DNA from: Aporrectodea caliginosa
Taxonomy: Eukaryota > Annelida > Clitellata > Crassiclitellata > Lumbricidae
NCBI GenBank assembly: GCA_020284085.1
Contig: JACEVL010000106.1
Location: 666,170-730,169 of the forward strand
DNA length: 64,000 bases
Direction of reading: 5' to 3'
Part shown: piece after piece, positions 11,651-21,609 of the stretch
Layout: each line of letters starts with the position of its first letter
How positions within the stretch are numbered: position 1 is the first letter of the stretch
Notes under the pieces: model-generated
Told to the model about the DNA's origin: nothing
The model's database searches: none
Seen by the model: only the letters and a program-made list of their open reading frames with translations
Program-made: the position numbers and the translations under genes

Positions 11651-11917
11651 CTACCAGAATAACTGACTACTCTTACTAGTACACTTATTCATTGTCGCGT
11701 CCTGCCCTTCTTCTGAGGTGCAATAGCGCTCCTGTAGAGGCACATCCGGTATTAAGCTAACAAGATTTGAACCTGACACAGACCTGGGTTTTACTTCTAA
11801 GGACCTACTCTTAATTACTGCGGGCGGTGCATAAGACTTTGGCGCTTTCGACATTAATGTGGCGCTGCGACGGGGCAGGGCGGCATCAGTCAGTTTGGCG
11901 GGCGCGCCAACTACCAA
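11651..11917 (-). other. Open frame upstream of the LINE RT, unassigned
   Basis: An 88-residue minus-strand frame just upstream of the RT relic. It could be the linker between endonuclease and RT domains of that LINE or chance. I see no endonuclease motif. The foldback-like element begins 64 bp further on. Confidence 0.25.
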
Positions 11918-11987
11918 ATCTGAGCGGGCTCCGGGTACCAGGCCGAAAACATTGTCCGCTCCTTCCTCTGAAGGTTTTGCCGGTTCT

Positions 11988-12127
11988 AGGACGATTGGTC
12001 ATAGGATGATTGGTCATAGGACGATTGGTCATAGGACGATTGGTCATACGGACGATTGGTCATTAGGACGATTGGTCATACGGACGATTGGTCATAGGAC
12101 GATTGGTCATAGGGCCTACCGGTCATA
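11988..12127. repeat. Left array of 15-16-bp units
   Basis: Tandem GACGATTGGTCATAG units with 1-bp variants (ATACG, ATTAG). The last unit degenerates to ACCGGTCATACCC. Confidence 0.95.
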
Positions 12128-12582
12128 CCCAGGCAGCACGCAAACGGCGATGGGACTATCGAAGGCTATCGAAGGCTAAAACAAAGAAGTTTTTAAAACA
12201 TGAAACTATTTACTGGATCATTTTACTGTGAAATACGTAATACAAAATACGAACAATACGTAAAAGTCTAGAACGTCAACAGATTTTTCACTACTTGAAT
12301 GAAACATGAGACAAGGCACGCAGATATGTGAGAATGTCGGTTTTCCCGTATGTTCCCACAGCCCGCATGACACGATCTTTCAGTAAAGCTTAATGCAATC
12401 GCGCTGGAGTCCAGACAGGAACTTCCACATCGTCGGATGACTGCATTGGAACAGTGCCTGTAGTCCGTGGTGCCTAATTGATATCTTTCATGCTTGAGTT
12501 ACATAAGGGGGAACTCGTGTATTATATCGACCAAACGTTAAGTTCTTTGAAGTGAGTTGAAGCCTGCATGTAATTATCTTAA

Positions 12583-13206
12583 CCCTTTGGAGGTGAGGTG
12601 AAGCATTGTAACGTTTCAGGTGAGGTGGGGTCTGACATACCCCAATACATATAATTACTTGCAAGTCGCAATATCAACTATAATATAAATTGTGAGCTAA
12701 ACTACAGTTATGTAACCAATTGTCGGCTAAACTGGTGATTTTCAGGAACAAATAACAGTTTTCAATCATAATTGATATGGCTAGCGTGGTGGCGCTCAAA
12801 ATCAAGCGGCTCTTTGCAATGGCATCTTCGTGGCTCTCAAAACATGTAACATTTAGGGAACACGTGACAATGTCGTGACATAATACCCGTAATAATGGAT
12901 CAATTTTGCATCGATGCAACACCATATGCAGTAATATCTTATAATCGCACATTTTTTCGGCACTGTGCCGTTACTTTTTTAAATTCCTTAAAATCAATAT
13001 GTATACGAAAAATTAAAATTTCACTTTAATATGCAAGAAATAATAAAAAATTGGCGTCCAAAAGTACCTGAAAGTGTCCTAAAGTGTCCGTATTTCACAT
13101 TCACTAAGGTAGACAAAAATAATCCAAGCTGGTTCTACGTTTTCCGTAGAAAAAGCAGCGTAGAATAGCCTTGGGGTGTGTCATGCCCCACCTCACCTCC
13201 AAAGGG
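12583..13206. mobile_element. piggyBac-like MITE with TTAA target site
   Basis: TTAA at 12579-12582 and 13207-13210 flanks inverted ends CCCTTTGGAGGTGAGGTG and CACCTCACCTCCAAAGGG, an 18-bp perfect match. A TTAA target with ends starting CCCTTT is typical of piggyBac. The 624-bp interior has no transposase frame, so it is non-autonomous. It lies inside the foldback-like element and is therefore younger than it. Confidence 0.85.
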
Positions 13207-13275
13207 TTAATAAGTTTCTTGATTGGCACTGATTGTGTTTGTTTAAAAACGATGTAAGAATGTCCATAAAAGCGG

Positions 13276-13404
13276 CATATGACCAATCGTCCTATGACCA
13301 ATCGTCCGTATGACCAATCGTCCGTATGACCAATGGTCCGTATGACCAATGGTCCGTATGACCAATCGTCCTATGACCAATCGTCCTATGACCAATCGTC
13401 CGGA
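13276..13404. repeat. Right array of 15-16-bp units (inverted)
   Basis: Tandem CTATGACCAATCGTC units, with two units carrying ATGG in place of ATCG. Inverse complement of the left array. Confidence 0.95.
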
Positions 13405-13424
13405 TACCGTTTTGCCAAAGGAGG

Positions 13425-13500
13425 GGGGGCAACCTTGCAGGATTCGAACCCTCTACAGGCAGAATTTCTTTAGCATTTAACTGCCGCTCAGTCTGTAGGT
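13425..13500 (-). other. tRNA-like sequence (tRNA-Leu/Ser-like pseudogene or SINE head)
   Basis: On the minus strand a perfect B box (GGTTCGAATCC) follows a GAGCGG-containing A-box-like segment and an internal stretch long enough for a class II tRNA with a variable arm. I could not fold a clean acceptor stem, so I call a tRNA-derived relic and not a functional gene. Confidence 0.4.
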
Positions 13501-13611
13501 AGCTTACAAGATGATCTGACTAGCCTGCTCTAATTGGCGCTCTATTAGTTGTCTTAGAACGACCCCTAAATCAAATGTGTCAGACATTGAGATTTCTTTA
13601 TATTTTCTTAT

Positions 13612-14082
13612 AATATTATAGTCCAGTCATTAAACAACAATTTTTCATGGAGGTTCAACAAAATGTTTCCAAAAGGTTTCTCGATGGGTTTCACCTCTTT
13701 GATATGTCTACGTTAAAAGAAAAAAAGTTTCCCAAAATATGACATGAGAAACTATGTGAAAATGAGTAAAATCCAAGATGGCTGCCGTCAAAATTCAGAT
13801 CAGTCACCTGGAAATACATAGTGGGGTACGGGAGCTGAAAATACTTCACACGTGGCAACCAATTAGCCCCTTTGGTTCCAGATAGTACATAGGTTGACGA
13901 GTCTAAAAAGCTCGGGACACAAATTTTGACGGCTCTCTAGCGGCTGTGGCAGCCATTTTACAAAATGGCCGACCGAAATACATATTGTTCAATATCTCAG
14001 CTTCTCCTTCTCTTAGAATCGTGATTTTGGTGTCTAAACATAGTCCATTATTTAGGGGCAAGGATTCCATTGGAGCTAATTG
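13612..14082. repeat. Left terminal inverted repeat
   Basis: Matches the reverse complement of 18342-18800 with scattered substitutions. Landmarks are GTTTCCAAAAGGTTTCTCGA-like sequence near 13670, CCAAGATGGCTGCCGTC near 13775 and GGATTCCATTGGAGCTAATT ending at 14081. The small open frame across it (13903-14112) has its mirror copy in the right repeat. Confidence 0.92.
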
Positions 14083-14190
14083 CGCACATTCCAGTACAGT
14101 TACATTTAACACTATTGAGTAGAGAAGCAGGTGCAGCGAGTTGATCCATTCTGTGTGGCTTCAAGCTGAAAACCTTTATGAAGAGCCCAT
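14083..14190. pseudogene. Chimeric scrap made of two ends of the element's own gene
   Basis: Bases 14083-14162 duplicate 14523-14602 (CXC-proximal coding sequence, same orientation). They are joined to CTGAAAACCTTTATGAAGAG, which is the 5' end of the same gene (18030-18050) in opposite orientation. The scrap sits just inside the left inverted repeat. Confidence 0.8.
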
Positions 14191-14401
14191 TCATATTAGC
14201 ATATACTTACACATGTTATGGAATGTAATTTTCAAGTTAAATGTTACAACGAAATAGAAAGGGCCACCACTATTTGATTAAAAAAGCAAAATTATCATAT
14301 CTACACTACTAACGTCATTATAAAGTAGTTTGAAATCTATAAATCAGCATATATATTATACAAATCCCTGTCACTTTGAAACAGGTAATAGTGCATAACT
14401 A

Positions 14402-17400
14402 TTAGTCACTGGTGTCACTGGAATCGTGATTTTGTCCATTTGTGCATGTTATGCCTTTACAGTGACCACACGCCAAGCTACACATGAGTCCATTTTTCCT
14501 GCAGGAGCATGTTTTTTTGGCGCACATTCCAGTACAGTTACATTTAACAATATTGAGTAGAGAAGCAGGTGCAGCGAGTTGATCCATTCTGTGTGGCTTC
14601 AAGATAGACTCAGACTGGGTCTTGCAGAGCACCCAGCCCCATTCTGTCGCCTCCATTTTGTTGCCTAGCCAGGCCTGCACTTGGAGGTAGACCCGCCGAC
14701 TGTGGAATCTGGCAGCATCTGATGTGGGTGGAAGACGTTCAGGGGGCAGGTAGCCTGAGCTTGAAGCAACCTTCTCAGTGAACTTAGCTGCACGTTCTAA
14801 GTTCAAATCTGAACCATGTTTATAACCATAGATAGTTGCAATGGCCTGATTACCAGCTAGCTCAATTTCTTCACGATCAATTTCAGCCACGATAAACAAC
14901 TCTGTGAATTCCTTCAGGCCACGGTATTTACCCATAGCTGACAATTTTCCTATGCCATAGGGCTTCGATGTCGTATCACATCCAGATAGTGCATGTATTT
15001 AGAGGAGTGAGCGACTGAGGTCAGGGTCAAGTTTCTTCTTCTTCAGGATAGATATATCAATGAGCTTTGTGCTTGTTTGAAGATAAATTGTCTCATGGTT
15101 GCTGAACGAGAAGTGGTGTTGCAGCAGAATGAGAAGGTCAGTGTCATCACCTACAACTACCACATTCACTGTTAGAGCAATTGTGCAGGCAGTCATTGCA
15201 ATGTCATAGTCAGCATCTCCATATGAGTGAGTGACTTGAATACCTTCCTTCTCCATCTCAGATCCCAGAAGATGAAGGAATTTCTGCTTGTTTCGTATGT
15301 TTGCCAGAAATGGCTTCTTCCTCATTTTTAGCAACATATCTGGAGTAAAACCAACATCCACTCCCATCTCACTTCCAGTTCTCCTTTGATGTGTCTCATC
15401 TTTGGTAGAAGGGCCACTACCATAGCCATCAAACACAATGTGAGCAATGTGATAGTGGTTGCGCACAAAACCAATATATAGTTGACAGAGATTGGCATAC
15501 GATGTGGACTTGGCCCAGGGCAGGTGCTGTAACAGAGCGCCTCCATCGATGACATAGGTAACACGGATGGGCAACTCCTTTATGACACATGTTGGTACTT
15601 CCTTGACTAGCCCATTCATTAGATCAGACTTAACTGCAAGTCGCATAAAAAGTTTTGTGTCGAACAGGGATGAGGGATAGGAGCACAGCTCATACTGGAA
15701 CAGTGTCTGGAGATCGATTGTGCAAATGCCCGCAACAAGGAGGCGCTGATATAGTTGCTTAGGATCGATCTGAATCTTCTCACCATCAACAGCTACATAC
15801 ACCGAGGAAGCTAGGTTATTAGCCTGTTGTTTCTTTGTGAATTTGTGTTTAGAAACTGACAGTCCCTCCATAGATAACAGGATAGTAGCACCAACAGTCT
15901 GAGCAGAGTCAACGTTTACTGACTCATCTGCTATCAATCCTGATGACAGGCTCCGAAGTTCCAATCAATCAATCAGCCGTTTATTGAATCAACAACAGCA
16001 CAATTAATTAACAATCAGTCATTTAAAAAAATGTTAATCTGCTGATGCCGTCAACAGGACAGCCCTAAAGGATAAAATAATCCGCTATTGCAGGGCTGCC
16101 CCTTTTCCACATTACATTTAGTGATGGCAAGACGATTTTTATGATCATATAGTTTTAGAAAATTCTATTTAAATAACAATGTTAGGGCTAAATCATAGCC
16201 AAATAACTAAATAACAAAACATTGCAGTACAAGATTTAAAACAAACAAATAAAATCAAAACAAAACAGATTATAATGTTCACAGTTGTACATTATAAACA
16301 ATCTTAACTAAGGTACAATCTATCGAGTCATATTCTTTTTATTTGTTCAATAGATAATGTTTCAGTTGAGCTTTAAATTGAGCCAAGTGTAATATATTTA
16401 TTAAATTCGGAGGAAGAGAATCCCAAAGTGGTGGACCTGAGCATTTAATTGAAAACTGCTTAGTTCTGGTTCGTGCCCCTGGGGTTCGATATTTACAGGA
16501 TGCTCTAGTATCATGTCCATGGATAGCTATACCCTTAAGGAAATATTTATCAAACAGTGATGGAAGAAGCCCATAATGATAACAGTACATGAATAGTCCA
16601 ATTTGATATTTTGTAATATCATTTAATTTTAGAATATTGTGCTCTTTAAATATTAATTTTGTACTTTCAGACCATCCCAGTAAGCAAGTCACACGTATGG
16701 CACGTTTATGGAGAGTCTCAAGGCGTTTTAATCTAGAGGAGTAGTTTGAGCCCCAGCAGATATTACAGTATGATAAGTAAGGAAAAAACAGCGTGTAGTA
16801 TAATTGTCGGAGAACAGGTTTAGTCAGATAATGCTTAATTCGTGACAAAACACTTATATTTTTTGCTAATTTCTTTGATACATGTGTGATATGCTCATTC
16901 CATTGCAGATGCCGATCTACATAAACACCAAGAAATTTGGTGCATTCAGTTTGCACTATTTCCCTGTTATCTATCATAATTTCCATTGCTTGTTGTTCTT
17001 TAGAATTATGTGAGAATGGCTTTCTCTTTTCAAGGTAATCAATTATGGACTGTAGATCGTTGGCATCTCGCTTGAGTCTTGCCTGTGACAGATCTTTGTC
17101 TATCTCCTCTGGACTTGAGATAGCTGTTACCTCCAGCATAGCCTTGTGCACTTCACCACATGCAGGCGTAGATAGTAGCCAGACCAGACTGGTTGACTCC
17201 AAGAAACCACGTCCTCTAGTCAGCCCACCGACTGATTTTACACTGCCCATAAGAACTTGTTCAATATACAGGTCACTAAAAATTCCTGACCAGTAACTGT
17301 CACTGCGACGGAGAACGAACAGTCCTTCCAAAAAGTTTTTATAAACAGTGGGATGTGTCTCCTCAAGCTTATCCATTTTCGACAAGAACAGGACAAGTGA

Positions 17401-18060
17401 CTTCACGTAATTGTTGTGGCCTGATGCAGCAAGATATGGAAGCATTTCATGAAGTGATTGAAGATAAACCTTCCAATTTCCAGTACGAGCAGATCTAATG
17501 AGTGAACGGAGAATGCTCACCATATGCATGTACATGATCCAGAGCTTGGCTGTGCGGTATGGTTCCATGGATGTGCTCCATTTCTCTGCAGCTGACTGTA
17601 GCTGTGAAATGACATCTGATGTGAGGGCATCATCCAGACTCAATTTTCCATTACTAACCTTGGACATCAGCTCACTTGCACTCTCGAGAAGGGCATGGAC
17701 CCGCACAGTTCCTTCAACTGTTACATTCCTATCCACTACATCCAAAACTATATCAGTCATGAGTGTGGCTCCTTCATATTCATCACTGGCCAGGTCCTCA
17801 ACATCTCCTGAGAAACTCTCATTGTCAATAGTATTGTCATGGGCACTAAAGCGCGATGGTGACTTCACACGCTGATCTTCAAACACTTTAGGCACATCAG
17901 TGTCAAAAATGTACGATTTGGCAATGGCATTGAGGGCGCTGTCAACCAGGAAATGAGCCCGCACAGCTCGTGCCACTGCCTTGCCAGAGAGCATCTGCTC
18001 CACACTCCCCTCTGCATATACTTGAGACTCTTCATAAAGGTTTTCAGCTTGACTGGTCAC
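14402..18060 (-). pseudogene. Orphan N-terminal domain + PIN/XPG-like nuclease + Tesmin/TSO1-like CXC protein, broken
   Basis: Reading leftwards from about 18060, about 355 codons encode an alpha-helical region rich in Trp/Leu with motifs TAKLWIMYMHMVSIL, RTGNWKVYLQSL and RSDSYWSGIF. After removal of the LINE (15962-16994) and one copy of GTTC, the frame continues without loss into YVIDGGALLQHLPW, SYGDADYDIA and VVVGDDTDLLILLQHH (acidic residues typical of PIN/XPG/FEN1-like nucleases). A TAA at 14999-15001 follows, then in the same frame HALSGCDTTS, another signature of this family. The C-terminus (14440-14560) has CNCTGMC-KKTCSCRKNG and GHCKGITC, a CXC zinc-binding domain. Total is about 872 codons. 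The family is multicopy and uncharacterised in metazoans; nuclease activity is inferred from motifs. Upstream the frame is open past 18060, so the start is uncertain. Confidence 0.8.
15962..16994 (-). mobile_element. 5'-truncated LINE inserted in the nuclease gene
   Basis: The minus-strand insertion ends with (GATT)n at 15962-15975 and is flanked by GTTC at 15958-15961 and 16995-16998, a 4-bp target duplication. It carries the last part of a CR1/Jockey-type ORF2: TKFLGVYVDRHLQWNEHI, SYCNICWGSNYSSRLKRLE, then a stop near 16339 and a 3' UTR. It closely resembles the LINE at 92-1015 in protein sequence. Its frame happens to be open with the host frame, which makes a fused 573-residue open frame that is an artefact. 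Confidence 0.88.
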
Positions 18061-18341
18061 ATGTATACAAATTTTCCCAAGTTTGGGTGATTTTGACGGC
18101 TGCCATCTTGGATTTGACCCATTTTCACATAGTTCCCCATGTCATATTTTGGAAAATGGCTGCCAATTTTGTGTAGATAAGTGTTTGTAATTAGCTCTGT
18201 TGGAATCCTTGCCCCGAAATATGTATGTTTGGACACCAAGATCACGATTATAAGTTAATTAGAAGCTGAGATCTTGACAAAGTTTAATTTCGGTCGGCCA
18301 TTTTGGAAAATTGCTGCCAATTTCGTGCAGATAAGTGTTTG
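18060..18341. repeat. Subterminal direct repeats inside the right end
   Basis: A segment with GCCAATTT-GTG-AGATAAGTGTTTG, GGAATCCTTGCCCC and ATTTCGGTCGGCCATTTTG occurs at about 18160-18300 and again at about 18305-18460. A copy of the ATCTTGGATTT-ACCCATTTTCACATAGTT segment also lies at 18100-18140 and at 18640-18670. The right end thus contains about one and a half extra copies of terminal repeat material. Confidence 0.75.
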
Positions 18342-18800
18342 CAATTAGCTTCAATGGAATCCTTGCCCCTAAATATGTATGTTTAGACACCAAAATCACG
18401 ATTCTAAGAGAAGGAGAAGCTGAGATATTGAACAATATGTATTTCGGTCGGCCATTTTGTAAAATGGCTGCCACAGCCGCTAGAGGGCCGTCAAAATTTG
18501 TGTCCCGGGCTTTTTAGACTCGTCAACCCATGTACTATCTGGAACCAAAGGGGCTAATTGGTTGCCATATGTAAAGTATTTTTCAGCTCCCGTACCCCAC
18601 TATATATTTCCAGGTGACTGATCTGAATTTTGACGGCGGCCATCTTGGATTTTACTCATTTTCACATAGTTGCCCATGTCATATTTTGGGAAACTTTTTT
18701 TTCTTTTAACGTAGACATATCAAAAAGGTGAAACCCATCGAGAAACCTTTTGGAAAAATTTTGTTGAACCTCAACTATTTAATGACCGGACTATAATATT
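18342..18800. repeat. Right terminal inverted repeat
   Basis: Reverse complement of the left repeat. It ends GACCGGACTATA next to the palindromic ATATT. Confidence 0.92.
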
Positions 18801-19041
18801 CAACCAAAAGAGTAACGATACGCATAAAAATCCTTTATACAAAACTTGTATTGGCACCCGGTTCTTCCGACAATGGTTACGGCCAATTGGCGTCCACCGC
18901 GCAAATGCAGGACCCAATGGCAGCGCTGTAAAAAGGAGTTTACCAGAGGGCAGCTATAGTATAGATTCACAACATCTAATAGCGGCCGCTAGTGGGCAAG
19001 CGGGGCGCACCAAGCGAACCATAATAAGATAGTTCGCAACA

Positions 19042-19383
19042 TTGATAACAAGTTTTACCATTGCTTTGCCCAAAATACAAGATTCTTTCATAATCACTAG
19101 GGATATCTCTAATCACATACCTGTCTTCTTATCTTTTGACTATCAAGCCCCACTAACAAATAAATTCCCTGGAGAGAGAAACAGAATTGTCACTAAAGAC
19201 AGAGATGATAAATTCCATAAATTCCTTTCAGTTACTGAATGGCCCCAGGTATCAAAGGCTTACAAAATTGCGGATGGAAATGAAGCCTATGACTTATTCT
19301 TGTCATCTTATAAAAAGGCATGTAATGAGTCTTTCCCGTTATATTCAAATAAAGAGAACCGACTATCCCGCCTTAATAAGTAA
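19042..19383 (+). pseudogene. LINE endonuclease C-terminus and linker
   Basis: A 113-residue frame with ITRDISNHIPVFLSFDY near the start. This is the SDH-type block at the end of AP-endonuclease domains of LINEs, with Asn in place of Asp before His. Further on, WPQVSKAYKIADGNEAYDLF and a basic end resemble the linker to RT in L2/Jockey-like ORF2. The sequence stops at 19383 with no RT downstream. Confidence 0.6.
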
Positions 19384-19532
19384 ACAATGACATGATGACG
19401 ATGAAAATGTGCAAAATATTACCGTTACCTCTCCAAGACCTGATCAAATATATTTACCGGCTATATTTATTTAGAGCTCGATAAAGACACTTTAATAATA
19501 CCACATCTTATATCATCATAAACAGGATTATA

Positions 19533-20066
19533 CACTGTGTCCACGATAAAGTAGACCCCTAGACTTTGTGAAATATCTTGGTCATTTGTAGTACTATAGG
19601 TACTAAATTTGAATAGAGTGGTTTTGTTGAGTTCAGCGGTCACAGTTGATGTTCGAAGTGCCCGCCTTCAGCGCGCACACAGGCTCTGAGTCGCTGACGC
19701 CACTGATTGACAGCGCCGTCGATGATTCATTGATCGAACCACTCTATTCAACAAAATGTTATGACAATTCACTGACCCACGTCAAATTGAGTGGGGTTAC
19801 GGTGTACAAAATATGTAATAAATCACTTCACAAATATTGAAGATATTGGTAGAAACAATGCGTTTTACGTGTTGGTAACTTGATTCCTGAACCACCCAAT
19901 TTCATAAGGGTATATCCTCGTAACCGTTGCATCAATTGTAATAAAATTTGCAGGGTATAGATAGAATAGACTGAAGTTCATGTGTACCAAATTTAGTACC
20001 TATAGTACTACAAATGACCAAGATATTTCACAAAGTCTAGGGGTCTACTTTATCGTGGACACAGTG
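19533..20066. mobile_element. Tc1/mariner-type MITE
   Basis: Near-perfect inverted ends CACTGTGTCCACGATAAAG and CTTTATCGTGGACACAGTG continue for about 95 bp and are flanked by TA. On the minus strand (19640-19715) the interior encodes RLRACVRAEGGHFEHQL then a stop, the tail of a mariner transposase. It is a 534-bp deletion derivative. Confidence 0.88.
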
Positions 20067-20068
20067 TA

Positions 20069-21357
20069 ATTCAGAAATTAAGACGGTACATTTTTGCTTT
20101 AATCTCTTCACCGATTGCCTACTGCGCAGTGACCTGATTTGCTTTCGACATGAGGGTAAGATAAAACACGCAAGAAGCGACAGACAGTGTAGTTTTTGGA
20201 CTTCTCAGACGTCGAAACCACATCCTTTCAACGAAAGCATCTTCTACCCTGATGCCTCGGTTTTTGAGTCTATAAACTATTGCCGAAACGCAAATGCCAG
20301 TCGACCTAAGGGACCATGGAGTTTTTCGAACGACACAGACATTGAGTGAGAATATTGCATCATAACGGTTTGCAGTCACTTGAAACTACTGTTGAAACTC
20401 AAGAATAGTAGGTCAATGTTTGAAATACTGATATTCTTCAATATATTTGATATTCACATCTATCAAGCATCTACAATGTTCTACATAAACCTGTAATATT
20501 GTCCCATGGGCCTATAGTCAATGACAGTATACATTATACAAGGCAATAGCCTATCTAATTTAATCCAATGACTATAATTGTACTGCCTTCGTAATTACGC
20601 ATAAATCATGATCATCAATCGAAGATCGCTTTTGTCAAATCGATTGAGTGAAAGCGTACAGGCACAGCCAAATTCATTTCTTGTCTCTATCTCAGTCTTG
20701 GTCTTGCCTTGTTCTTGTCTTCGTCTTGAAGTTTTAATTCTTGCACACAGTAGGCCTACTGCACTTTACAGCCTATCAGCACTTCTGAATGTGCTTCTGC
20801 CATCTACACGGAAACCCTGCCGATGCGTTTGAGCATACCTACAAATTTAGAAATTGCTATATTTTCTACCTATTTATTCTATTACAATCCACCGATCAAA
20901 CCGCTATTGTTCCACCTTAACATTACTTTAATCTTCTTTTAAATTCGTTTAGCAGCTCGATAAAATTATTTTACCTCTTTGGAATGAATTCCAGCCAAAA
21001 CCTCGTCATTTGACTGACTGATACAACTGAGTCACTTTGCTAAAACTTAATTAAAAGCACCAAACTCAACAACTCTGCCCTTCCAATTTCTGATCTAGCT
21101 CTTCATTCGAAACCGATAGGCGCACTGTAATTCTGTCTGGTCTCTTACACGTAGCTTTCTGGCCCACTGATTCTAAGCACTATCTACCATATCCGCCTGC
21201 TTGTTTACCTTTGTCTATCCTCCTGAACTTTGGACATGCACCTGAAAGCAAACCTCACATATTGGCTGTGCCTGCCGTACCCATGTTGCTTCTTTGCTGA
21301 CAGGATTATAAGTTTTCACTGGTTAATTCATGGAGCTTTTTCATCTATTTGGTGTAG
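20069..21357. other. No recognisable gene; intron or 5' flank of the kringle exon
   Basis: Unique-looking AT-rich sequence with short frames. An 86-residue minus-strand frame at 20119-20379 has no motif I recognise. I see no clear promoter or first exon. Confidence 0.5.
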
Positions 21358-21609
21358 ACTGTAAATTGACAAAGGCGGGACGCGAGTATGCCGGACCTCT
21401 GAGCGAAACGCGATCTGGTCTAACGTGTCAGCGGTGGATTTCCGACTACCCTCACAACCACCACTTCAAAGATCCGACGCTCTTCCCCGAAGGCAGCGCT
21501 GAGGCGGCTGGCAACAAATGCCGAAATCCGACCTACTACCACACCGAGGTCTGGTGTCACACCACTGACCCAGACATAAGATGGGAAGAATGCGATGTGG
21601 AGTTGTGCG
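21358..21609 (+). CDS. Kringle domain exon
   Basis: The exon is bounded by a pyrimidine-rich acceptor (TTTGGTGTAG) and a good donor (TGTGCG then GTACGT). It is 252 nt long and phase 1-1, so it can be added or skipped without frame loss. The translation is one complete kringle: Cys at the start (DCKLTKAGREYAG), SGLTCQRWISDYPHNHHF, GNKCRNPTYYHTEVWCHTT and RWEECDVELC, giving all six cysteines in canonical order. Kringles are extracellular binding modules in proteases, ROR receptors, Kremen and others. The partner gene cannot be fixed. A phase-compatible CUB exon lies 41.6 kb downstream on the same strand, so a kringle-CUB protein is possible. The upstream ATG at 21330 is intronic. Confidence 0.88.

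Larger units (their letters stand above)
11981..13409. mobile_element. Foldback-like element with arms made of 15-bp tandem repeats
   Basis: The left arm (11988-12127) is about nine units of GACGATTGGTCATAG and variants. The right arm (13276-13404) is the same unit inverted (CTATGACCAATCGTC). The outermost bases CGGT on the left and ACCG on the right extend the inversion, and TTTTGC flanks both sides (11975-11980 and 13410-13415) as a possible 6-bp duplication. Arms of short tandem repeats are the hallmark of foldback elements. No coding sequence is seen. A piggyBac-like MITE fills much of the middle. Confidence 0.7.
13612..18800 (-). mobile_element. Large DNA transposon with long inverted ends carrying a PIN/XPG-like nuclease-CXC gene
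   Basis: A 5.2-kb unit bounded by inverted repeats of about 470 bp (13612-14082) and 459 bp (18342-18800), with terminal TATAGTCC. The flanking AATATT is itself a palindrome, so the duplication (ATAT or AATATT) and the exact end are ambiguous. Inside is a single long minus-strand gene (14402-18060), interrupted by a younger LINE. Long inverted ends around one gene are the layout of a cut-and-paste transposon. From family knowledge, Academ elements are the DNA transposons that encode an XPG-like nuclease, so an Academ-like assignment is possible but unproven. No helicase or classical DDE transposase is visible. Confidence 0.7.

Noticed and set aside
13425..13500. Functional tRNA-Leu or tRNA-Ser gene
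   Set aside because: The B box is perfect but I could not pair a full acceptor stem or identify a convincing anticodon loop.
16339..18060. 573-residue fusion of an orphan domain with a reverse transcriptase C-terminus
   Set aside because: The RT part is a 5'-truncated LINE with its own tail and a 4-bp target duplication. The fusion is an accidental read-through and not a designed protein.
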